Below are positions 1-6,417 of a stretch of 17,652 bases of DNA, piece by piece. Both the position numbers and the translations under genes were made by a program. Source of the stretch: an uncultured Dysosmobacter sp. (GTDB lineage: Bacteria; Bacillota; Clostridia; Oscillospirales; Oscillospiraceae); the NCBI GenBank assembly GCA_934636905.1, contig CAKUBJ010000034.1, forward strand, positions 1 through 17,652. The letters run 5' to 3'. The notes beneath the pieces were generated by a model that was not told the origin of the DNA, ran no database searches, and was given only the letters and a program-made list of their open reading frames with translations. Within the stretch, counting starts at the first letter, position 1. Each line of letters begins with the position of its first letter.

Positions 1-8
1 CAGTCCAT
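1..8 (-). CDS. First codons of a leftward gene cut by the window edge
   Basis: On the minus strand an ATG lies at 8-6, followed by GAC and the window edge. It is preceded by a good Shine-Dalgarno sequence, AGGAGGGAAGCGC, read from about 21 down to 9. A possible promoter lies further upstream on the same strand. Only two full codons are visible, so the product cannot be named. The gene would be divergent from the pcrA-like gene. The call rests only on the ribosome binding site and start codon and could be chance. Confidence 0.45.
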
Positions 9-28
9 GCGCTTCCCTCCTCGCAGGC

Positions 29-58
29 ATGATACCATATGTAGTGGAGACTTGTAAA
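29..58 (-). promoter_or_regulatory. Possible sigma-A promoter for the leftward edge gene
   Basis: Read leftward, TTTACA (58-53) and TATCAT (34-29) are separated by 18 bases and lie just upstream of the AGGAGGG ribosome binding site of the edge gene. Both boxes differ from consensus (TTGACA, TATAAT) and the spacing is one base over optimum, so this is only a plausible assignment. Confidence 0.35.
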
Positions 59-64
59 GCCCGC

Positions 65-124
65 CACAAGATACAAGTTTCTTGTGAAGCCTGCCCCGGA
101 AGGGGCATACCGTATTTAGCGGTA
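65..124. other. Cluster of three small stem-loops upstream of repeat copy A
   Basis: Three adjacent inverted repeats are visible. CACAAGA (65-71) pairs with TCTTGTG (80-86). TGCCCC (92-97) pairs with GGGGCA (102-107) across a GGAA loop. TACCG (108-112) pairs with CGGTA (120-124). None has a following T-run, so none looks like a simple terminator. They lie in the 265-base gap before the helicase gene, and no convincing rightward promoter was found there. Confidence 0.5.
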
Positions 125-249
125 AGGAAGAGTGTGCGCGGGAAACCCAAGAGGGGTGTCCTGTGCCATTAAAATCCTCAGTTTTCAGAACTTTTATAAA
201 GTTCTGAAAACTGGCTCAGCGGGGCGAAAAGACTTTTTCAACACGCTGA
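120..249. repeat. Interspersed non-coding repeat, copy A
   Basis: This 130-base segment recurs at 13044-13173 with 7 substitutions and no indel (about 95 % identity, compared by eye). Its core is a perfect 15-bp inverted repeat, AGTTTTCAGAACTTT (180-194) with its complement (198-212), around a 3-base loop. A second inverted repeat, CTCAGCG (215-221) with CGCTGAG (244-250), encloses a GAAAAG/CTTTTTC stem. It ends 16 bases before the helicase start codon and 6 bases before its ribosome binding site, so it probably lies in the mRNA leader. No open reading frame in it resembles a gene. Confidence 0.85.
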
Positions 250-265
250 GAGATCGGAGAGCATC

Positions 266-2830
266 ATGACTGACTTTGAACAACGCTATGCAGCCGCCCG
301 GAAGGCGGTGATTGCCCGGGATCTGGCCCGCCTGAACCCCATGCAGCGGCAGGGGGCCATGGCCACGGAGGGGCCGCTTCTGCTGCTGGCCGGCGCCGGC
401 AGCGGGAAAACCACCGTGCTGATCCAGCGGGTCTATAATCTCCTGACCTACGGCCGGGGCAGCGACAGCGAGGAAGTCCCCGACTGGGCATCGGAGGAGG
501 ATCTGGCATTTCTGGAGAACTTCCCCGACCGTCCCAATGAGGAGGAAATCCGCCGGGTGCACCGGCTCTGCGCCGTGGACGTGCCCCGGCCCTGGGAAAT
601 CATCGCCATCACCTTCACCAACAAGGCGGCAGGGGAACTGAAAGACCGGCTGGCTGCCCGGCTGGGGCCGGCCGCCAACGAGGTCTGGGCGGCTACCTTC
701 CACTCCGCCTGCGTCCGCATCCTGCGGCGGGACATTGACCGCATCGGCTTCGACAAGGATTTTACCATCTACGATACGGACGACTCCAAGCGGGTCATCA
801 AGGACATCCTCAAGGAGCAGAATCTGGACGAGAAGACCTTCCCCATCCGCAGCGTCCTCTCTGTCATCAGTGCCGCCAAAGACCGCTATGAAAGCCCGGA
901 GCAGTTCGCCAAGAAGGCGGAGGCCGCCAACGACTGGAAAAACACCCGGATTGCCAAACTCTACGCCGCCTATCAGCACAAGCTCCGCACCGCCAATGCG
1001 CTGGACTTTGACGACATCATCTGCCACACCGTCACCCTGCTGCAGAAGGAGCCGGAGGTGCTGGACTACTATCAGAAAAAGTTCCGCTATGTGTTGGTGG
1101 ACGAATATCAGGACACCAACCATTTGCAGTACCTGCTGACCTCCCTGCTGGCAGGGGGGCACCGGAACCTCTGCGTGGTGGGGGACGACGACCAGTCCAT
1201 CTACCGCTTCCGGGGAGCCAATATCGAGAACATCCTGAACTTTGAAAAGCAGTACCCCGACGCCCGGGTTATCCGGCTGGAGCAGAACTACCGCTCCACC
1301 CAGCACATTCTGGACGCCGCCAACGCCGTCATCCGAAACAACGCCGGCCGAAAGGGCAAGACCCTCTGGACGGACAACGGCAGCGGCGATGTGGTGACGG
1401 TGAAAACCAGCTTCAGCGAGGGGGATGAGGCCAACTTCGTGGCCGGGGACATCCTCATGGGGGTCAGCCGGGGGCGGAACTTCCGGGACAGCGCCGTCCT
1501 CTACCGGATGAACGCCCAGTCCAACGCGCTGGAATATGCCATGAAGCGCAACGCCATCCCCTACAAGGTGGTGGGGGGCACCAAGTTCTTCGACCGGGCG
1601 GAGGTGAAGGATATGCTGGCCTACCTCTGCGTGCTGAACAACCCCATGGACGACCTGCGGCTCCGCCGCATCATTAACAACCCCACTCGGGGCATCGGCG
1701 CCGCCACCATGGATCGGGTGGCGGAACTGGCGTCGGAACAGGGAGCGTCCCTCTATGAGATTATCCGCAACGCCGACCTGTTCCCTGTCCTGAAAAGCGC
1801 AGCCTCCAAGCTGCTGAAATTCGCCAACCTGATTGACAGTCTGCGCCGGGCCGGCGCCACGCTGGCGCTGCCGGAGTTCTATGACGAGGTGCTCAGCCAG
1901 AGCGGGTACGTCCGGGCATTGGAAGAGAAAAACGACATGGAGAGCCGGGGACGCATTGAGAACGTGCAGGAACTGAAGTCCAACATTCTGGGCTTTCTGG
2001 AACAGTCCCCGGAGGATGCCACCCTCTCCGGCTTCCTGAATGAAATCGCCCTGTACACCGATCTGGACAGCGTGGAGGCCGGGGACAACTGCGTTACCAT
2101 GATGACCATCCACTCCGCCAAGGGGCTGGAATTTCCGGTGGTATATGTGGTGGGCATGGAGGAGGGAATCTTCCCCGGCTCCGCCGCCATGTATGACGAA
2201 GAGGAACTGGAAGAAGAGCGGCGGCTGTGCTATGTGGCCATGACCCGCGCCCGGGAGAAGTTAGTGATGACCAACGCCCGGCAGCGGATGCTCTACGGCC
2301 GCACCAGCAGCAACAAGGCCAGCCGGTTTCTGGAGGAGATCCCGGAGGAGGATCTGCGCTGGGAGAGTAAGCCGGAGCCTCGGTTCGGGGCTTCCCGTGA
2401 AGAGGGCTTCGGCGGCAGCCGCTGGGACGACGATTTCGGAGATTCTCCCTTCGGCGGTTCGTCTTACGGCGGCTCCTACGGCGGTTACGGAAGCCGGCGC
2501 TCTGCCGGGGAAGGCGCGGGACGGGACGGTTCTGCCTCCTCGGCACGTTCCGGGGGCTATGTCAGCGGCGGCGTCCATACCTACCGGAGCGCCCGGCCTG
2601 CCGCCCAGCCCCTCCGCACCGACAGTCGGGGCAGCACCTCTGCCGCGCCGGTGGTGGAACTGCTCCGGCTTGCCCCGGGGGATCAGGTGGAGCACACCGC
2701 CTTCGGCAGGGGTACCGTGGTGTCCGTGAAGCCCATGGGCGGCGACGCGCTGGCGGAGGTGAATTTTGCGGACAGCGGTACCAAGCGGCTGATGCTGAAG
2801 GCCGCCGGGAAGCACATGAAAAAGCTGTAA
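266..2830 (+). CDS. pcrA: ATP-dependent DNA helicase, PcrA/UvrD family (superfamily 1A)
   Basis: This 854-residue protein is a 3'-5' DNA translocase acting in nucleotide excision repair, replication restart and removal of stalled RNA polymerase. All SF1A motifs are present: Walker A AGAGSGKT (42-49), TFTNKAA (116-122), motif II VDEYQDTN (278-285), GDDDQSIYRFRGA (306-318), LEQNYRS (338-344), TIHSAKGLEF (614-623) and YVAMTRAREKL (656-666). About 45 acidic and charged residues (62-108) sit between motif I and the ITFTNK motif, where typical PcrA has only a short loop. Residues 700-795 form a Gly/Ser/Arg/Tyr-rich low-complexity linker, and 800-854 resemble the Tudor-like C-terminal domain that contacts RNA polymerase in this family. 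The ATG at 266 has GGAG (256-259) six bases upstream. Family assignment is secure; the insertion is unusual. Confidence 0.96.
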   Translation: MTDFEQRYAAARKAVIARDLARLNPMQRQGAMATEGPLLLLAGAGSGKTTVLIQRVYNLLTYGRGSDSEEVPDWASEEDLAFLENFPDRPNEEEIRRVHRLCAVDVPRPWEIIAITFTNKAAGELKDRLAARLGPAANEVWAATFHSACVRILRRDIDRIGFDKDFTIYDTDDSKRVIKDILKEQNLDEKTFPIRSVLSVISAAKDRYESPEQFAKKAEAANDWKNTRIAKLYAAYQHKLRTANALDFDDIICHTVTLLQKEPEVLDYYQKKFRYVLVDEYQDTNHLQYLLTSLLAGGHRNLCVVGDDDQSIYRFRGANIENILNFEKQYPDARVIRLEQNYRSTQHILDAANAVIRNNAGRKGKTLWTDNGSGDVVTVKTSFSEGDEANFVAGDILMGVSRGRNFRDSAVLYRMNAQSNALEYAMKRNAIPYKVVGGTKFFDRAEVKDMLAYLCVLNNPMDDLRLRRIINNPTRGIGAATMDRVAELASEQGASLYEIIRNADLFPVLKSAASKLLKFANLIDSLRRAGATLALPEFYDEVLSQSGYVRALEEKNDMESRGRIENVQELKSNILGFLEQSPEDATLSGFLNEIALYTDLDSVEAGDNCVTMMTIHSAKGLEFPVVYVVGMEEGIFPGSAAMYDEEELEEERRLCYVAMTRAREKLVMTNARQRMLYGRTSSNKASRFLEEIPEEDLRWESKPEPRFGASREEGFGGSRWDDDFGDSPFGGSSYGGSYGGYGSRRSAGEGAGRDGSASSARSGGYVSGGVHTYRSARPAAQPLRTDSRGSTSAAPVVELLRLAPGDQVEHTAFGRGTVVSVKPMGGDALAEVNFADSGTKRLMLKAAGKHMKKL

Positions 2831-2870
2831 TGCCTGCGGCGCCCGGAGCTCAGAAACTGCATAAAATAAG

Positions 2871-2906
2871 GAACAGCCGCAGCGGTGCAGACCGCTGCGG
2901 CTGTTC
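2871..2906. terminator. Perfect 16-bp hairpin between convergent genes, probable terminator
   Basis: Bases 2871-2886 pair perfectly with 2891-2906 around a GCAG loop. On the minus strand the stem is followed by CCTTATTTTATG, which fits a terminator for the leftward tcdA-DUF554 pair. On the plus strand the following sequence, TCAGTATTGT, is less T-rich, so termination of the helicase transcript is possible but weaker. The stem starts 40 bases after the helicase stop codon. Confidence 0.75.
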
Positions 2907-2950
2907 TCAGTATTGTCAATCCGTGGGGTGTCGGTGCCGCCGAAAGCGAA

Positions 2951-2976
2951 CCGCCCGGGGATTGCTCCCCGGGCGG
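2951..2976. terminator. GC-rich 11-bp hairpin after the DUF554 gene
   Basis: CCGCCCGGGGA (2951-2961) pairs perfectly with TCCCCGGGCGG (2966-2976) across a 4-base loop. On the minus strand it begins 6 bases after the DUF554 stop codon. It lacks a T-run, so it may be a 3'-end stabilising stem or a pause site working with the next hairpin (2871-2906). Confidence 0.55.
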
Positions 2977-2982
2977 CAGTCA

Positions 2983-3714
2983 TTACATGAAGCGGCAGAG
3001 CAGGATGGGCAGGAAGATGGCCGGCACCAGATTCATCACCTTGATTTTGGTGACGTTCAGCATATTCAGCCCCAGTGCGGTAATCAGCAGGGAGCCGACG
3101 CAGGTCATCTCCGCAATGACGGCGTCGCTGAGCAGAGGCGCCACCAGCCCCGCTGCCAGAGAAATGGCGCCCTGATAGAGGAAAATCGCCGCGGCGGAAA
3201 AGAGAACGCCGATGCCCAGAGAGGAGGCAAACACAATGGAGGAAATGCCGTCCAGCACCGCCTTGGCCTTCAGGGTGTCGTAATTGCCGGTAAGGCCGTT
3301 TTCCAGAGAGCCTACAATGGCCATGGCGCCTACGCAGAACAGCAGAGACGCCGTCACAAAGCCGTCCGCTACGCTGGGTGCCCCCTCCTGAGGGTGGAGC
3401 AAGCGGGCGGTTTTCGCCTGTACCCAGTCCCCCAGCGCGTGCATCCGGCGATCCAGATCCAGCAGTTCCCCGATGACGGCGCCAAGGGCGGTGGAAATAA
3501 TGGCAATCAGGGTGTTTTCCCCCTTCAGGCTGCCGCTGATGCCGATGTACAGCACGCAGAGAGCCATGCCCTGCATGATGATGGTCTGGAGCCGCCCCCC
3601 GATCCCGTTGGCGGAAACCTCCCCGGCATGGCGGCGGGTCACCGCCCGGATGGCCATTCCCAGCAGGGAGCCTGTCAGCACCGTCAGAGAATTGATAATG
3701 GTTCCGGTCAGCAT
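2983..3714 (-). CDS. DUF554 family membrane protein (YdfK/YqgA-like)
   Basis: This 243-residue protein is mostly hydrophobic, with about six or seven membrane segments. The N-terminus MLTGTIINSLTVLTGSLLG is the typical opening of DUF554 proteins; other family-like parts are QGMALCVLYIGISGSLKGEN (48-67) and SSIVFASSLGIGVLFSA (158-174). The family is thought to be a transporter or channel, but no substrate is established. An in-frame ATG at 3792 would add 26 residues of arginine-rich, non-family sequence. The ATG at 3714 is chosen because it follows a strong ribosome binding site (GGGAGGGAAGG) and gives the expected N-terminus. It overlaps the tcdA stop by 7 bases (ATGCTGA), suggesting translational coupling. 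Two hairpins follow the stop. Confidence 0.9.
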   Translation of the reverse strand: MLTGTIINSLTVLTGSLLGMAIRAVTRRHAGEVSANGIGGRLQTIIMQGMALCVLYIGISGSLKGENTLIAIISTALGAVIGELLDLDRRMHALGDWVQAKTARLLHPQEGAPSVADGFVTASLLFCVGAMAIVGSLENGLTGNYDTLKAKAVLDGISSIVFASSLGIGVLFSAAAIFLYQGAISLAAGLVAPLLSDAVIAEMTCVGSLLITALGLNMLNVTKIKVMNLVPAIFLPILLCRFM

Positions 3715-4442
3715 GATTCCTTCCCTCCCTGGGCAATGAGATCCCGGATGACTTTGCTGCCTATCAGCAGCCCGGCGGCGGCGGGAACCCACGGGTTGCT
3801 GGCCGGGACACTGCGCCGCCCCGGCGGCGGCGCTTCCAGCTGCACCGTGGGGGCGGGCTTTTCCGGAGAGAAGACCACCGTCTGGCGGAGGATACCCCGG
3901 TTCCGCAGTTCCTTCCGCATGACCCGTGCCAGCGGGCAGCCGTAGGTTTCCGAAATGTCCGCCAGCCGCAGCAGGGAAGGATCCAGCTTGTTGCCGGTGC
4001 CCAGCGCCATGATGAGGGGAATCCCCAGCCGACGGGCGGTTTCCGCCAGATCCAGCTTGCAGCTGACCAGATCAATGGCGTCTACAATGTAATCGTAATG
4101 GCAGCCCTCCGGGAAAAAGAGTTCCCGGGTTTCCGCGCCGTAATGTGCCTGCATAGGGTGCAGCACCGCCGCAGGGTTGATGTCCCCGATGCGCCGGGCC
4201 ACGGCTTCGGCCTTGGGCTGTCCCACCGTGGAGCCGAGGGCCTCCAGCTGGCGGTTCAGGTTGGAAAGCGCCACCGTGTCGCTGTCTACCAGCGTCAGTT
4301 CCCCCACGCCGGAGCGGGCCAGGCACTCCACAACGTAGCTGCCGACCCCTCCCAGCCCGAACACGATGATATGCGCCGCCGCCAGCCGCGCCTGGGCCTC
4401 CGCGCCCCAAAGCATTTCGTTGCGTAAAAAGCGTCCGTCCAT
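3708..4442 (-). CDS. tcdA: tRNA threonylcarbamoyladenosine dehydratase TcdA (E1/ThiF family)
   Basis: This 244-residue member of the E1/MoeB/ThiF ATPase family should convert N6-threonylcarbamoyladenosine at tRNA position 37 to its cyclic form in an ATP-dependent reaction. Seen: nucleotide-binding FGLGGVGSYV (28-37), the acidic LVDSDTVALSNLNRQ (51-65) with Arg64, Lys77 in GQPKAEAVA, DYIVDAID (117-124), and MALGTGNKLDP (145-155). The C-terminal segment with CPLARVMRKELRNRGI (169-184) and PWVPAAAGLLIGS (217-229) is typical of TcdA/CsdL rather than ThiF or MoeB. Length matches the family. The ATG at 4442 follows AGGAG with 6 bases between. It starts 103 bases after the PPIase stop, beyond a hairpin, and overlaps the DUF554 gene. 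No partner sulfur carrier gene lies nearby, which also favours TcdA. Confidence 0.92.
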   Translation of the reverse strand: MDGRFLRNEMLWGAEAQARLAAAHIIVFGLGGVGSYVVECLARSGVGELTLVDSDTVALSNLNRQLEALGSTVGQPKAEAVARRIGDINPAAVLHPMQAHYGAETRELFFPEGCHYDYIVDAIDLVSCKLDLAETARRLGIPLIMALGTGNKLDPSLLRLADISETYGCPLARVMRKELRNRGILRQTVVFSPEKPAPTVQLEAPPPGRRSVPASNPWVPAAAGLLIGSKVIRDLIAQGGKESC

Positions 4443-4471
4443 AAATTGCTCCTGTTCTCGGAAAAGTATCA

Positions 4472-4493
4472 GGGCCGGCTTTTCAGCCGGCCC
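4472..4493 (-). terminator. Hairpin after the parvulin gene
   Basis: GGGCCGGCT (4472-4480) pairs perfectly with AGCCGGCCC (4485-4493); on the minus strand the loop is GAAA and the stem is followed by TGATACTTTTCC. It lies 52 bases after the PPIase stop and 29 bases before the tcdA start. The T-run is short, so it may terminate only in part and let some transcription into tcdA. Confidence 0.6.
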
Positions 4494-4545
4494 CGATGCA
4501 CATGATTGAAATCTTCCGGAAATCCGGCGGAACCGTGCCGGGATC

Positions 4546-6111
4546 TCAGCCCACGAACTGCATGCCGAAGTCGTTCCGGGTCACCTCGGCGCTGTCCACC
4601 AGACCGTTGATCCACTCCTCCAGTGCCGCGCTGCGCAGGTCGTTGACCACGGCGCTCTTCCACGCAGGCAGGCCGGTACCCACGAAGTACATCACATGGG
4701 AGCCGTAGGTGGAGTCCACCACATCCGTGTCCCCGGCCTTCCGGGCGGGATCCAGCGCCCAGTTCTTGAAGGACTCCACAAGGCTGGAATCCACGGAGAT
4801 ATTGCTGATGAGGCCGCCGGTATACTTGCTGGAATCGTCGGAATACTCCTCTGCCAGCTGGATGAAGGAATCCTCGGTTTCATCGCCGGCCTTCCATTTG
4901 GCAAGGATTTCTTCCGCTTTGGTGCGGGCGTCGGCCTTCAGCTGCGTCTGCTCTTCCTCGTAGCCCTCCTCATCGGAGGCCTTGGTGCCGTTCTCCGGCA
5001 TAATCAGGATGTGGCGGACATCCACCGTGTCGGAGGTTTCCTGATAACGCTTATGGAACACAGCCACATAGTAGGTGCTGCCCACTTCCAGCACCTCGGC
5101 GTCCCCGTCGGTGCGGCTGTCGTCAAAGATCCAGTTGCCGGTGGCCGTATCGCTGTAGCTGGCATTCTGGGTATCGTAATAGGTGGCCTTTTCATAGCCC
5201 TTGGCGGCGTCTTCCAGAGACGTGCCGCTCTCATAGGCACTGAGGATGGCGTCCGCCGTTTCCTTGGCGGCTTCCTTGGCGGCGGCGGTTTCCTCCTCGG
5301 TGGCGGCCACGGTGTTGCCCTGAGCGTCCGTGGTGGTTTCGGCGGCGCCGCTGACGGTCACATACTCCCAGGAGACGCGGTCATAGCTTTTGGTATCCGC
5401 CTCATAGGCGGCCTGAATCTCCGAATCGGTATAGGTCTGTGCCAGTGCATAGTCGGAGGCATACGCCTGATACTGCAGGGTGTGCAGCAGTTCCCGGCCG
5501 TAGAGTTTTTCGGTCATGAGGCTGCCGAAACTCTGGGCAAGGTACTTGGACACCGTGGTGCCGCTGCCGGCAGCCGTATCTTTCAAGCCCTTCATGGATT
5601 CCTCGTACTGAGCCTGCACGCCGGCGGAGAACTGGTAGCCCTGTGCCTCGGCCTCCTTCAGTCCCTCCCGAACCATGGTCATCTGCCGGATGGCGTTGTC
5701 CATGAAATAGTCATACCAGGAGGAACCTTCCTCCACCCCCAGCATGGAAGCGGCCGTGGCATTGACGGTCTGCTCCTTCAGGGAGGCGCCGGTATTCAGT
5801 CCCAGATAGCTGATGAAATAGGAGTTGCTCTGCAGGAAGCTGCGGTACACACTCTGATAATAATAATTCAGTTCGGCGGCGGTGTACTTCTCGCCGTCAA
5901 CGGTCACCGCCGTGGCATTGCGGGGAATGATGTTGGACTTCCACACCAGACAGACCACAACCACCACCGCAAACAGCACGCCGATGATTCCATAAAGCAG
6001 GTTGGTGCGCTTTTCGGCTTTCAGCTGCTCCAGTTCCCGGGCGGTCCGGGGATTGGCAGCGCCGGAGGCGGACTGATCCTGCCGGAACTTTTTTTCTCTT
6101 GATGCGCTCAT
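4546..6111 (-). CDS. Membrane-anchored peptidyl-prolyl isomerase, parvulin/PrsA-SurA type
   Basis: This 521-residue protein has a basic N-terminal tail (1-36), one membrane helix (about 37-57, GIIGVLFAVVVVVCLVW) and a large outer part. Residues 66-230 are helical and Gln/Tyr/Ser-rich, like the chaperone lobe of SurA/PrsA proteins. Residues 363-478 form a PpiC-type parvulin domain: VRHILI (365-370), FIQLAEEYSDD (416-426), GGLI (432-435) and YGSHVMYF (469-476). Expected role: folding of secreted or membrane-bound proteins at the outer membrane face. Bacillus PrsA is a lipoprotein; no lipobox is seen here, so the helix is taken as an uncleaved anchor. Residues 255-285 are Thr/Ala/Glu-rich. The ATG at 6111 follows GAGAGG about 10 bases upstream and is served by the promoter at 6185-6213. 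It is divergent from the cell-wall operon. Confidence 0.88.
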   Translation of the reverse strand: MSASREKKFRQDQSASGAANPRTARELEQLKAEKRTNLLYGIIGVLFAVVVVVCLVWKSNIIPRNATAVTVDGEKYTAAELNYYYQSVYRSFLQSNSYFISYLGLNTGASLKEQTVNATAASMLGVEEGSSWYDYFMDNAIRQMTMVREGLKEAEAQGYQFSAGVQAQYEESMKGLKDTAAGSGTTVSKYLAQSFGSLMTEKLYGRELLHTLQYQAYASDYALAQTYTDSEIQAAYEADTKSYDRVSWEYVTVSGAAETTTDAQGNTVAATEEETAAAKEAAKETADAILSAYESGTSLEDAAKGYEKATYYDTQNASYSDTATGNWIFDDSRTDGDAEVLEVGSTYYVAVFHKRYQETSDTVDVRHILIMPENGTKASDEEGYEEEQTQLKADARTKAEEILAKWKAGDETEDSFIQLAEEYSDDSSKYTGGLISNISVDSSLVESFKNWALDPARKAGDTDVVDSTYGSHVMYFVGTGLPAWKSAVVNDLRSAALEEWINGLVDSAEVTRNDFGMQFVG

Positions 6112-6184
6112 TTGTTGTTCATCCTCTCAAATTCAAGCGTTGGGGCGCGGCGAAATGCCGCGTGATTTCATTGCGTACTGCATT

Positions 6185-6213
6185 ATTATAATGGATTGCA
6201 CCGCAATATGCAA
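6185..6213 (-). promoter_or_regulatory. Sigma-A promoter for the parvulin gene
   Basis: On the minus strand TTGCAT (6213-6208) and a perfect TATAAT (6190-6185) are separated by 17 bases. The start site would fall near 6178, giving a leader of about 65 bases that contains the hairpin 6146-6162. Confidence 0.75.
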
Positions 6214-6272
6214 GTACCAGATTCCGCTGGCCGCCGGCGGTGGTTTTTTCCGCCGCCGGCAGCGTTCCGCAC

Positions 6273-6301
6273 TGTACAGATTCCGAAAAAAATGCTATAC
6301 T
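6273..6301 (+). promoter_or_regulatory. Extended -10 promoter for the FHA-SEDS/PBP operon
   Basis: TGTACA (6273-6278) and TATACT (6296-6301) are 17 bases apart, and TG lies one base before the -10 box (TGCTATACT), the extended -10 form. The -35 box is weak, which the TG motif would offset. The start site near 6308 gives a structured leader of about 110 bases. Confidence 0.7.
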
Positions 6302-6417
6302 GTCACCATTCTGACGCAGCCGCCGGGTTCCGGCGGGTCTGGCCGGGCGCCATGGGCGCCGCCTGCGGGACAGGCTGTCCCGGCGTCGGAAATCCGAGTT
6401 TTCAAGGAGGGATCGGT

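Larger units (their letters stand above)
6112..6417. other. Divergent intergenic control region (306 bases)
   Basis: The gap between the parvulin gene and the FHA-SEDS gene holds, left to right: a CGCGGC/GCCGCG hairpin in the parvulin leader (6146-6162); the leftward promoter (6185-6213); a GC-rich hairpin, GCCGGCGG (6233-6240) with CCGCCGGC (6253-6260); the rightward promoter (6273-6301); and a leader of about 110 bases with three compact inverted repeats: CCGCCGG/CCGGCGG (6320-6336), GGCGCC/GGCGCC (6346-6360) and GGGACA/TGTCCC (6367-6381). No coding sequence is supported. Confidence 0.8.

Noticed and set aside
65..265. CRISPR array or tandem repeats from the stem-loops before pcrA
   Set aside because: The inverted repeats differ from each other in sequence and spacing; there is no repeat-spacer pattern.
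194..2113. 639-codon minus-strand frame opposite pcrA
   Set aside because: Same GC-bias artefact; all helicase motifs lie on the plus strand and the antisense translation has no domain.
3715..3792. 26-residue N-terminal extension of the DUF554 protein
   Set aside because: The extension is Arg/Ser-rich and out of character for the family; the ATG at 3714 has a strong ribosome binding site and the usual N-terminus.
6196..6417. 74-residue N-terminal extension of the FHA-SEDS protein
   Set aside because: It would start before the predicted transcription start near 6308; AAGGAGG directly before 6418 decides the start.
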